DNA of 33,780 nucleotides from Propionibacterium sp. (GCA_012838755.1 DUOQ01000162.1:1-33780); one strand, 5' to 3'. Numbered from the stretch's first letter, positions 13,736-22,221 are shown. The notes: a model not told the origin generated them from the letters alone. Translations and numbers: made by a program.

Positions 13736-13801
13736 GAGAAGTAGCCACTCGACGCGTCCTTGTTCTCTGGACGCCAAGACCCCGGCGAGTGGTCACTTCT
13801 C
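13736..13801. repeat. Nested inverted repeat / hairpin element
   Basis: gagaagtagccactcg (13736-13751) / cgagtggtcacttctc (13786-13801), 2 mismatches; inner stem gcgtcc (13754-13759) / ggacgc (13769-13774). Confidence 0.65.
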
Positions 13802-14246
13802 CAGGAGTCCTGCACGCGGATGAGCAAGGAACCGTTGGTGCCGACAGCACCAAGCCTTGGAGCTACCACCGGTGAACGGCTCGCTTGCCAGTTGCGGTGA
13901 GCAGCGCGTAGACCAAGTCCCACCCGGAGAGGGTCGGACTCGATCTCTTCGTGGGTCCGGAACCGGAGTCGCTGGTCTCCGGGGATGATGTCGCCCCTGT
14001 CGGGGAACTCGTCGTGGCGGTGCATGACAGCCACCCCGTCCTCATCGGGCGGATCGGTGGTGAGGCTCTCACGGAGAGTGCCCACCGCGCCCGCACCGTC
14101 GCCCGCGAGGTGGTGGTGTTCCTGCACCGTCCGGGCGGGCAGGCCCAGTTCTCACCCTGGCACGCGTCGACGGGCATCGACCACCCGGTGCTGGGGCCCG
14201 TCATGGTGTCCGCCTGCCGCCACCTCCTCAGGGGCCGGTCGATCAC

Positions 14247-14367
14247 GCGTAGCGCCATCTGGACCACATCTGGCGCACAGTCGGGAACCGTCGCCGGGTG
14301 GTTGACCTTGTCACAACGATTCCGTAGGTTCGCGTGCCACGGTGATGTGGTCCAGATGGTGCTACGC
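14247..14367. repeat. 24-bp inverted repeat pair (1 mismatch) flanking a promoter-like sequence
   Basis: gcgtagcgccatctggaccacatc (14247-14270) / gatgtggtccagatggtgctacgc (14344-14367). Confidence 0.8.
14302..14330 (+). promoter_or_regulatory. Sigma70-like promoter
   Basis: TTGACC (14302-14307), 17-nt spacer, TAGGTT (14325-14330). Confidence 0.5.
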
Positions 14368-14400
14368 CCAGACCGGTGGTCGTTCCGGCAGGATGGTGTC

Positions 14401-14660
14401 ATGACCGGCCCGCATGGCAGGCCCGCAGAGCACCTGCCCGCCGGCGTCATCATCCGGGAAGCCTCGGGTGCGGACGCTGAAGCGATGCACGAGGTCGCCA
14501 CCCAATTCTGGCTCGACACGTATCCCAACGCTGAACCGGGCATCGACGAGGGCACCCTGCTGGCGATGCCCAACGACCCCCGAGAGGCTCGAGCGCTGCC
14601 GGGCAGCGCTGGAGCGCGGCGACCCTGCCGAGCGCGCCGTCTGGGTGGCCGTCGCCGACG
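14401..14660 (+). pseudogene. GNAT-like acetyltransferase 5' remnant
   Basis: VIIREASGADAEAMHEVATQFWLDTYPNAEPGIDEGTLLAMPND, then +1 shift at CCCCC (14577-14581) continuing PERLERCRAALERGDPAERAVWVAVADG. Confidence 0.6.
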
Positions 14661-14663
14661 GCC

Positions 14664-14910
14664 GCACTGGACGCCGCCCTGATGGGCTGCTCCCTGGTGA
14701 TCGTCGAGGACGCAGACACCGCCCTGCGCGAGGCCGGCGACGTGCTGCTGGCCGTCGAGGAGGGTGAGCTCACGGCGTCCGACCTGCGCACGCTGCGACA
14801 GGTTGTCCTGGAAGAGGTGGGACGCGTCACCGACCGGGCCCACGATGGTCAAGACCGTCGGCATGTCCTGGCAGGACCTCGTCGTGGCGGCGGGGGCCGC
14901 CCGCGCCTGA
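14664..14910 (+). pseudogene. Ornithine cyclodeaminase / mu-crystallin family C-terminal remnant
   Basis: LDAALMGCSLVIVEDADTALREAGDVLLAVEEGELTASDLRTLRQVV, then other frame TMVKTVGMSWQDLVVAAGAARA-stop, matching the conserved OCD C-terminal (KSvGmawqDl). Confidence 0.72.
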
Positions 14911-14959
14911 GCGCCTGGGACGCACCCCTGACGAGGCAGCAATTCCCCAGCACTACCCC

Positions 14960-14989
14960 TTGTAGTGCATGTACCCCGGGGGGTATCAT
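14960..14989 (+). promoter_or_regulatory. Promoter of sulfur operon with CsoR/CstR-like operator inside
   Basis: TTGTAG (14960-14965), 18-nt spacer, TATCAT (14984-14989); palindrome TACCC-CGGG-GGGTA at 14972-14985. Confidence 0.6.
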
Positions 14990-15025
14990 TTTCCTACCCG
15001 AAGAACTCGCGCCCGAGGAGCCTCG

Positions 15026-16312
15026 ATGAGGAGAATCGTCATCCTGGGTGGCGGCACGGCGGGAACGATGGTCGCGAACAAGTTGCGCGCCACCGAGCCG
15101 GCCTCCGCCCTGCAGATCACCGTCGTCGACCGCGACGACGAACACCACTACCAGCCCGGCTACCTGTTCATGCCGTTCGGCACCTACACGCGCAAGCACA
15201 TCGTGCAGCCGCGCCGTAAGTACCTGCGCCCGGGCATCAACCTCGTCCTGGCCGAGATCGAACGCGTGGACGCCGACGCCAAGGTCGTCCACCTCGCCGG
15301 CGACCGCACGCTGGAGTACGACACGCTGATCGTCGCCACCGGCGTCCAGCCCCGCCCCGACCAGACCCCGGGGGCCGAGGGGGAGGGCGTCCACCACTTC
15401 TACGACCTCGAGGCCGCCGAGCGGCTGACCGAGGGCCTGCGGATGTTCCCCGGCGGGCGCCTGGTCGTCCACATCACCGAGATGCCGATCAAGTGCCCGG
15501 TCGCGCCGCTGGAGTTCACGTTCCTGGCCGACGCGTGGTTCCGCGAGCGCGGCACCCGGCACAAGGTCGAGATCGTCTACGTCACGCCCCTCGACGGCGC
15601 TTTCACCAAGCCAGTCGCCTCGCGCGAGCTCGGTGACATGTTCGACAAGCGCGACATCAAGATGGAGACCGACTTCGCCGTCGAGAGCGTCGACACCGAG
15701 AACCAGGAGCTCGTCTCCTACGACGACCGGCGCATCCCCTATGACCTCCTGGTGTCGATCCCGCTCAACATGGGCCCCGACTACATCGCGCGCTCGGGCC
15801 TGGGTGACGAGATGAACCTCGTCCCGTGCGACCAGGGCACCATGCAGAGCCTCGCGCACCCCGACATCTTCGTCCTGGGTGACGGTGGCACGCTGCAGAC
15901 CTCCAAGGCGGGGTCGGTGGCGCACTTCGCCGTCGACATCTTCATGGAGAACTGGCCGCACTACCTCGCGGGCGAGCCGCTCACCCACCAGTTCGACGGG
16001 CACGCGAACTGCTTCATCGAGACCGGGCACGGCAAGGGCATGCTGCTCGACTTCAACTACAAGACCCAGCCGTACACGGGGTCGTTCCCGTTGCCGGGCG
16101 TCGGCCCGATGGCCCTGCTGAAGGAGAACAAGGCCAACCACCTGGCCAAGCTCGCCTTCCGCGGCGTCTACTGGGAGTTCCTCCTCAAGGGACGCCCCCT
16201 GCCGTTCACCGCCGACATGTACCTGATGGGCAAGAACATCGAGGACGAGGCGTCCGGCACGTCGACCCCCAACCTCCTCAAGGGCCTGGTCGGCCTGCGA
16301 CCCTCACACTGA
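15026..16312 (+). CDS. Sulfide:quinone oxidoreductase-like FAD-dependent oxidoreductase
   Basis: MRRIVILGGGTAGTMVANKL dinucleotide fold, PIKCPVAPLEF and NCFIE cysteines, HPDIFVLGDGG; gaggag RBS. Confidence 0.88.
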   Translation: MRRIVILGGGTAGTMVANKLRATEPASALQITVVDRDDEHHYQPGYLFMPFGTYTRKHIVQPRRKYLRPGINLVLAEIERVDADAKVVHLAGDRTLEYDTLIVATGVQPRPDQTPGAEGEGVHHFYDLEAAERLTEGLRMFPGGRLVVHITEMPIKCPVAPLEFTFLADAWFRERGTRHKVEIVYVTPLDGAFTKPVASRELGDMFDKRDIKMETDFAVESVDTENQELVSYDDRRIPYDLLVSIPLNMGPDYIARSGLGDEMNLVPCDQGTMQSLAHPDIFVLGDGGTLQTSKAGSVAHFAVDIFMENWPHYLAGEPLTHQFDGHANCFIETGHGKGMLLDFNYKTQPYTGSFPLPGVGPMALLKENKANHLAKLAFRGVYWEFLLKGRPLPFTADMYLMGKNIEDEASGTSTPNLLKGLVGLRPSH

Positions 16313-16326
16313 CAAGGAGAGACACC

Positions 16327-16644
16327 ATGCCCACCTGCCGCATCGACGGGCGTCCGATCGACGTCAACGACGAGGGCTTCCTGACGGTCTACGACCAGTG
16401 GGACGACAGCCTCGCGACGGTCCTGGCCGGGTATGCCGGCATCGAGGAGTTGACGGACGAGCACTGGAAGGTGCTCCGGTTCCTCCGGGACGACTACCCG
16501 GCCCGCAAGGAGACCGCCACCCTGCGCCGCGTCACCGCGGTCGGCGGCTTCGACATGAAGGAGCTGTTCCGGCTGTTCCCCGGGAAGCCCGCCAAGAAGA
16601 TGAGCTACATCGCCGGGCTGCCCAAGCCCAAGGGCTGCGTCTAG
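16327..16644 (+). CDS. TusE/DsrC/DsvC family sulfur relay protein
   Basis: DDEGFL-like N-terminus, WKVLRFLRDDY, C-terminal YIAGLPKPKGCV with penultimate Cys. Confidence 0.9.
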   Translation: MPTCRIDGRPIDVNDEGFLTVYDQWDDSLATVLAGYAGIEELTDEHWKVLRFLRDDYPARKETATLRRVTAVGGFDMKELFRLFPGKPAKKMSYIAGLPKPKGCV

Positions 16645-16653
16645 GAGACTGAC

Positions 16654-17295
16654 ATGACCGAGATCCTCGAAACCCCGATCATCCCCGACTTCGGCGACAC
16701 CAAGAAGCCGGACGCCGCGGGCGCGGCCCCGTCGCGCCCGGTGAGGAGCAAGTTCCAGGGCGGTGGCGAGCCGCAGCCCGCCGGCGACCAGGCCGGTGCG
16801 CCCGCCTACAGCGGGCCGCGAAAGATGGTGTTCATCGCGTCCAAGGGCAACCTGGACATGGCCTACCCGGCGCTCATCATGGCCAACGCCGCCCTCGGCG
16901 AGGGCATCGAGACCCACATCTTCTTCACCTTCTGGGGCTTCGACCTGGTCACCGAGCGGTACATGGACGACCTGAAGTTCACGATGGCCGGCAACACCGC
17001 CATGCACATGCCCCAGGCGCCGACCATGCCCCTGCCGCAGATCATGGGCGTGGTGCCGGGCATGACGAAGTTCGCCACGAACATGATGAAGAAGCAGCTC
17101 GACGACCTCGAGATCCCGTCGGTGCGGGAGATGCTCGACATCATCGTCGCGTCGGGCGGCCACCTGTGGGGCTGCAAGCTCAGCTTCGACATGAACGGGC
17201 TGGCCCGCACCGACCTCTACGACGGGGTCGAGGACGTCATCAGCGCCACCGACTTCATCGAGCTGAGCGAGGGCGCGCAGGTCATCTTCGTGTGA
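16654..17295 (+). CDS. DsrE/DsrF-like (DsrE2-type) sulfur relay protein with N-terminal low-complexity extension
   Basis: KMVFIASKGNLDMAYPALIMANAALGEGIETHIFFTFWGFDLV; GGHLWGCKLSFDM conserved Cys. Confidence 0.85.
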   Translation: MTEILETPIIPDFGDTKKPDAAGAAPSRPVRSKFQGGGEPQPAGDQAGAPAYSGPRKMVFIASKGNLDMAYPALIMANAALGEGIETHIFFTFWGFDLVTERYMDDLKFTMAGNTAMHMPQAPTMPLPQIMGVVPGMTKFATNMMKKQLDDLEIPSVREMLDIIVASGGHLWGCKLSFDMNGLARTDLYDGVEDVISATDFIELSEGAQVIFV

Positions 17296-17316
17296 CCGGT
17301 TCGCGCCGGCCGACGG

Positions 17317-18042
17317 TCAGGCGCTGTTCCCGTTCATCGCGGGGACGGACGGCTCGAGGTCGGTCGGAGCGACGGGCCGCGCCAATCCGTTGGCGTGCGC
17401 CCAACGGACCGCCTGGCTGCGGCGTTCGACCTCCATCTTGCGGTAGGCCGACCGGATGTGGGACTTCACCGAGTTGATGCTGAGGAACAGGCGGTCCGCG
17501 ATCTCGGCGTTCGTGAGGGCGTCGCTGACCAGCGCGACCACCTCGGCCTCGCGGTAGGTGAGCCCGAACGCGCGGCCGGGCCAGTCACCAGGACGCGGCT
17601 CGTCGGCCGACACCTCGTCGGTGACCTCGCCCGGCGAGGCCGCCGTGCGGGGCTGGCCGCCGCTGCCGACCTCGACCACGCGCTCGCCGGCGTGGGCACG
17701 CAGGAGGGCGTCGAGCAGTTCCTCGGCGCCCAGCGTCTTGGAGACGAACCCGTCCGCTCCGGCGTCCAGGACGCGGTTCACGTGGTTGGGGTCGGCGTCC
17801 CACGAGTAGGCCACGACCCGGCCCACGTGGGGCAGTTCGCTCAGTTGCGTGAGCCGCTCGTGGTGGGGGGAGGTGCCGAACGTGTCGTACAGCGCGACGT
17901 GGACCGGGGCCTCGGGGAGGCCGCCGGCCTCGAGCTCGATCACCCTGAAGCGGTCATCGCCGCTGAACATCTGCGCCAACCCGCGCACGACGACCTCGTA
18001 GTCGTTGACCAGCGCCACGGTGACAGAACTCACTTCCTCCAT
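17317..18042 (-). CDS. LuxR/NarL-type response regulator
   Basis: Receiver-like N-terminus (VALVNDYEVVVRGLAQM, GADGFVSKTLGAEELLDAL); C-terminal HTH LTYREAEVVALVSDALTNAEIADRLFLSINSVKSHIRSAYRKM. Confidence 0.9.
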   Translation of the reverse strand: MEEVSSVTVALVNDYEVVVRGLAQMFSGDDRFRVIELEAGGLPEAPVHVALYDTFGTSPHHERLTQLSELPHVGRVVAYSWDADPNHVNRVLDAGADGFVSKTLGAEELLDALLRAHAGERVVEVGSGGQPRTAASPGEVTDEVSADEPRPGDWPGRAFGLTYREAEVVALVSDALTNAEIADRLFLSINSVKSHIRSAYRKMEVERRSQAVRWAHANGLARPVAPTDLEPSVPAMNGNSA

Positions 18043-18162
18043 GCAAACATCCTAGTCGGTGTGGGGTTCGGCGACCAGATCCCGCCGTTTCACTTCATGG
18101 CCCCGGGATGGTCCACCCACGGGGGCAGGACACGCCGGGGAGCGGCCGTGTGTACTGGTGGC

Positions 18163-19140
18163 ATGTCGTTCACGTTGCTCCCGTTGGTGATCGGCGGCCT
18201 GGTCCTGGGCGGGGCGCTCGCCGGGGTGCTCGCCCTCTCCCTGTCGCGTGGTGCGGCCGCTCCGCACCCCGGGGTGGGGGCGGCCCAGCTCGACCACCTG
18301 GGGCCGTGGCCGGCCCAGGAGCGCACCCGGCTGCTGGCGGCGGCCCTGCTCGGCGCGATCGGTGCCGCAGCCGCCATCGTCACGGCCGTCCGGTTCGCGT
18401 GGTGGCCCGGCCTCTTCCTCGCCGGCGGCATCGGGGCCCTGGCCACCCTGCTCGCCGCGCTGCTCCTGCGGGTGCCCGAGCCCCCTTCGGCCCCGGCGCA
18501 CCCATCCTCTCCCGGGGGCCGGCCCGCCGACCCGCGCCAGGTCGTGAAGGTCGCGGTCGTCGGTGCCGTCGCGGTCGCCATCGCCGGGGCGGCAGCCTGG
18601 TTCGCCGAGCCGCGCCCCGAGGGTGGGTGGGGGCTGCCCCACGAACAGGTGGTCTCGATCACGCACGAGGTCGGCTCGCCGCCGGTCATCACCCACCAGC
18701 CGGGTTTCGTGTCGCCCTGGCTCGGCTGGCCGGACGCCCTGCTCGCCCTCCTGCTCGCCGTGGCGGTCGCGCTGCTGCTCGGGATCGCCCTGCGCCGGCT
18801 GGCGTCGGGCAGCCTGACCGACGACGAGGCAACGGACCGCCACCTCCGCACCCAGCGGACCCAGGCGCTGGCGGGCGTCGTCACCGGGGGCATGCTCGCG
18901 CAGGTCGGCATGCTGGCGTTCGGGCTCGGCGTGCAGTTGGCCTTCCTCACCGACGTTGCCCCGGTCCCCACGGAGAACGGGTGGTTCCCGGCGGTCGCCG
19001 TCCAGCCGCACGCCACCATCGGTGCCGTCGCTGCCGTGTTCGGGGTCGTCGTGCTCGTCCTGGCCGTGGTGCAGTTGGTCCTGGCCGGCCTTGCCCTGAC
19101 GCGGCTGGACGCCCCAGTTGACGTCGGCATGAAGGACTGA
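18163..19140 (+). CDS. Multi-pass membrane protein, unknown function
   Basis: Several hydrophobic segments; TGTACT 6 nt before ATG. Confidence 0.75.
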   Translation: MSFTLLPLVIGGLVLGGALAGVLALSLSRGAAAPHPGVGAAQLDHLGPWPAQERTRLLAAALLGAIGAAAAIVTAVRFAWWPGLFLAGGIGALATLLAALLLRVPEPPSAPAHPSSPGGRPADPRQVVKVAVVGAVAVAIAGAAAWFAEPRPEGGWGLPHEQVVSITHEVGSPPVITHQPGFVSPWLGWPDALLALLLAVAVALLLGIALRRLASGSLTDDEATDRHLRTQRTQALAGVVTGGMLAQVGMLAFGLGVQLAFLTDVAPVPTENGWFPAVAVQPHATIGAVAAVFGVVVLVLAVVQLVLAGLALTRLDAPVDVGMKD

Positions 19141-19247
19141 ACAGTTGAGGGAGAAGGTCGGGGGATGCCTTCCCGACTCAGCCGCCCAGTCGCTACGGTG
19201 CCACCAGGCGCCGCCAGCCCCGGCGGCCGACACAGGAGGCTGCACCG

Positions 19248-21680
19248 ATGCGTCCACCCACGAAACTCCGCGGCAGAGCGCTCGCCATCCTGACGGCGAC
19301 CACCTGCGCTGTCGCCGGACTGACCGCTGTTGCGCCCCAGGCCAACGCCGCCGCGAACCACCTCATCATCAACGAGGTCTACGGGGGTGGGGGCAACTCC
19401 GGCGCCACCTACACCCACGACTTCGTGGAGCTCCACAACCCCACGGACACCGCGATCGACCTCACCGGGTGGACCGTGGAGTACTACTCCAAGGCGGGCA
19501 ACCTGGGCAAAACCTGCACCCTGTCGGGCAGCGTCGCTGCCGGTTCGTCCTACCTTGTCCAGCAGGCCCCGGGCAACGGCGGCACCAAGGCCCTGCCGGC
19601 CCCGGACGCCACCTGCACGGCCGCCATGTCCGGCACGGACGGCAGCGTTGACCTCACCACCGCCGACGGAACCGTCGTCGACCGGGTCGGCTACGGCTCG
19701 GCCGGCCGCTTCGAGGGCACAGCCGCCGCGCCGACGCTGTCGAACACCACCTCGGTCAGCCGGACGAACTTCGTCGACACCGACGACAACCGCGCCGACT
19801 TCACCACCGGCGCCCCCTCGCCGACCAACTCGGGCTCGGCGACCGACCCCGAGCCGGAGCCCGAACCCGAGCCGACACTCACGCCGATCGCCGCGATCCA
19901 GGGCACCGGCGCCACCACGCCGCTGATGGGCCAGAAGGTGATCACCCAGGGTGTCGTCACCGCGGCCTACCCGACGGGCGGCTTCAACGGCATCTACATC
20001 CAGACCCCCGGCACCGGCGGCACAGCGAAGTCGATGGGTGACGCATCCGATGGCATCTTCGTGTACTCGTCCTGGGCGGCGCGCAACGTCGAGATCGGCC
20101 AGTGCGTCCGCGTCGAGGGCACCGCTGGTGAGTACAACGGGCTCACCCAGCTGACCGGCAACCCCTACGTGACCGAGCTGGTCGACACCGAGTGCGAGCC
20201 CGTCGAGGCGACCCCCCTGACCACGCTGCCGGCGACCGACGCCGAGAAGGAGGTGTACGAGGGCATGCTGGTGCAGCCCGAGGGCACCTACACGATCACG
20301 AACAACTACGCGCTCAACCAGTACGGCCAGGTCGGCCTCACCCCGGGCGACCAGCCCCTCTACCAGGCGACCGACGTCGTGGCCCCCGGCCCCGAGGCGC
20401 TCGCCCACGAGGCGGCCAACCAGGCCCGCCTGATCACGCTCGACGACGGGTCGTCGTGGGACTTCATGAGGAACGACACCGCCAAGAAGAGCGAGCTGCC
20501 CTACCTCTCCCACGAGGAGCCGATGCGCACGGCGTCCCAAGTGACGTTTGACCAGCCCGTGATCCTCGACTACCGGTTCCAGTGGAACTACCAGCCCACC
20601 GGTCAGGTCGTCGGGTCCACGAGGGAGTTCGACCCGCTCGTCACCGAGAACGACCGGGAGTACCAGGTGCCCGAGGTGGGCGGAAACCTCCAGATCGCCG
20701 CGTTCAACGTGCTGAACTACTTCACCGATCTCGGCATGGACGAGGAGGGCTGCCGCTACTACGCCGACATGTACGACGACCCGGTCGCGACCGACTACTG
20801 CGAGGTGCGCGGCGCCTGGAGCCAAGAGGCCTTCGCGGACCAGAAGGCCAAGATCATCGCGGCGCTGACGGGCATGGACGCCGAGGTCGTGGCGCTCATG
20901 GAGATCGAGAACTCCGCGGGCATCAGCTACATCGACCACCACCGCGACTACACGCTGGCCCAGCTGGTCGCCGACCTCAACGAGGAGGCCGGGTACACCC
21001 GCTGGGCGTACGCCGAGTCGCCGGTGGTCACGCCCACCAACGAGGACGTCATCCGGACCGCGTTCATCTACGACCCCAACGTCGTGCAGGCCCTCGGCGC
21101 GTCGATCATCCAGCTCGATGACGCCTTCGCCAACGCCCGCTACCCGCTGGCGCAGAAGTTCAAGGCGAAGAAGACCGGCAAGCCGTTCACCACCATCGCC
21201 AACCACTTCAAGTCCAAGGGCTCGGGTGAGGACGACGGCACCGGCCAGGGTCTGTCGAACCCCAGCCGCGAGGCGCAGGCCCGCGCGCTGACGATGTGGG
21301 CGTCGGAGATGTTCGGCGACGAGGCCACCTTCCTCATGGGTGACTTCAACGCCTACAGCAAGGAGACCCCGGTCCAGATCATCGAGGCGGCCGGTTACAC
21401 CAACACCGCCAAGATGTACGAGCCCACCTCGGCGACCTACCAGTTCTCGGGTCGCCTGGGTTCCCTCGACCACGTCTTCGCCAACGCCGCGGCCATGCGC
21501 CTGGTGACCGGCGCGGCCGTGTGGGACATCAACGGTGACGAGTCGATCGCCTTCCAGTACAGCCGACGGAACTACAACATCGTCGACTTCCACCGCGACG
21601 ACCAGTTCGCCAGCTCCGACCACGACCCGGTGGTCGTCGGCCTCGACACCGGCAACCGCGGGAAGGGCAAGAAGAAGTAG
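19248..21680 (+). CDS. ExeM/NucH family extracellular endonuclease with lamin-tail domain
   Basis: Signal peptide; LIINEVYGGGGNSGATYTHDFVELHNPTDTAIDLTGWTVEYYS lamin-tail domain; IAAFNVLNYFTD, ALMEIEN, MGDFNAY, SLDHVFAN, SSDHDPVV endonuclease motifs. Confidence 0.92.
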   Translation: MRPPTKLRGRALAILTATTCAVAGLTAVAPQANAAANHLIINEVYGGGGNSGATYTHDFVELHNPTDTAIDLTGWTVEYYSKAGNLGKTCTLSGSVAAGSSYLVQQAPGNGGTKALPAPDATCTAAMSGTDGSVDLTTADGTVVDRVGYGSAGRFEGTAAAPTLSNTTSVSRTNFVDTDDNRADFTTGAPSPTNSGSATDPEPEPEPEPTLTPIAAIQGTGATTPLMGQKVITQGVVTAAYPTGGFNGIYIQTPGTGGTAKSMGDASDGIFVYSSWAARNVEIGQCVRVEGTAGEYNGLTQLTGNPYVTELVDTECEPVEATPLTTLPATDAEKEVYEGMLVQPEGTYTITNNYALNQYGQVGLTPGDQPLYQATDVVAPGPEALAHEAANQARLITLDDGSSWDFMRNDTAKKSELPYLSHEEPMRTASQVTFDQPVILDYRFQWNYQPTGQVVGSTREFDPLVTENDREYQVPEVGGNLQIAAFNVLNYFTDLGMDEEGCRYYADMYDDPVATDYCEVRGAWSQEAFADQKAKIIAALTGMDAEVVALMEIENSAGISYIDHHRDYTLAQLVADLNEEAGYTRWAYAESPVVTPTNEDVIRTAFIYDPNVVQALGASIIQLDDAFANARYPLAQKFKAKKTGKPFTTIANHFKSKGSGEDDGTGQGLSNPSREAQARALTMWASEMFGDEATFLMGDFNAYSKETPVQIIEAAGYTNTAKMYEPTSATYQFSGRLGSLDHVFANAAAMRLVTGAAVWDINGDESIAFQYSRRNYNIVDFHRDDQFASSDHDPVVVGLDTGNRGKGKKK

Positions 21681-21699
21681 CAGTTGCTCCAGCGGCAGT

Positions 21700-21727
21700 C
21701 TCCGCATACCCTCGGGGGTATGCGGAG
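21700..21727. promoter_or_regulatory. CsoR/RicR-like palindromic operator overlapping start codon
   Basis: ctccgcataccc-tcgg-gggtatgcggag, 12-bp perfect arms; core TACCC-N4-GGGTA identical in geometry to 14972-14985. Confidence 0.6.
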
Positions 21728-22193
21728 CCTGTCGTTGTTGCGTACCTGGCCGGCGCGCCGGTGGTGGATCGCCGTCGGCGTCGCGGTCGCCTATGTCCTC
21801 ATCGTCGGCATCTCGACCGCGATGATCGAGACCCCCGTGTTCGGCCGGGACGTCCCCACCACGTGGTGGGCTTGGCCCGCGCTCATCATCGCGGCGGCCC
21901 TCTCGGGCCTGTTGACCGCCACCTACGTGCGCGTGCCGGGAGGGACGTCCGACGCCCAGGGCGAGACCGGGACGCGCCGCGGCATGGTCGGCGCCCTGCT
22001 CACCTGGTTCGCCGTGGGCTGCCCCGTCTGCAACAAGATCGCCCTGCTCGTGCTGGGCTACGCCGGCGCGATGACGTGGTTCGCGCCCCTCCAGCCGTTC
22101 CTGTGGATGGCCGCCATCGTCGCCCTCGTCTGGGCGCTGGCCGTCCGGCTGCGCGGTGAGGTCTCCTGCGCCCTCCCCGTGGCCGCTCGCTAG
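21720..22193 (+). CDS. Small membrane protein with CPVCNK motif
   Basis: MRSLSLLRTW start; about 4 hydrophobic segments; TWFAVGCPVCNKIALLVLGYAGAMTWFAPLQPFLW. Confidence 0.8.
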   Translation: MRSLSLLRTWPARRWWIAVGVAVAYVLIVGISTAMIETPVFGRDVPTTWWAWPALIIAAALSGLLTATYVRVPGGTSDAQGETGTRRGMVGALLTWFAVGCPVCNKIALLVLGYAGAMTWFAPLQPFLWMAAIVALVWALAVRLRGEVSCALPVAAR

Positions 22194-22221
22194 GCTGGCG
22201 GGCAACCCCGGAAGGAGTGTC

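Noticed and set aside
13951-14682. 243-aa plus-strand ORF as a single GNAT-containing protein
   Set aside because: N-terminal part lacks recognisable domain and runs through the promoter and inverted repeats; GNAT part starts at 14401 and is frameshifted
13477-14942. Minus-strand ORFs in the decayed island as transposase genes
   Set aside because: Could not recognise DDE, HNH or other transposase motifs; left as unassigned decayed sequence
19850-19875. Repeat-like DPEPEPEPEP coding tract in the nuclease as an unusual element
   Set aside because: Ordinary interdomain Pro/Glu linker
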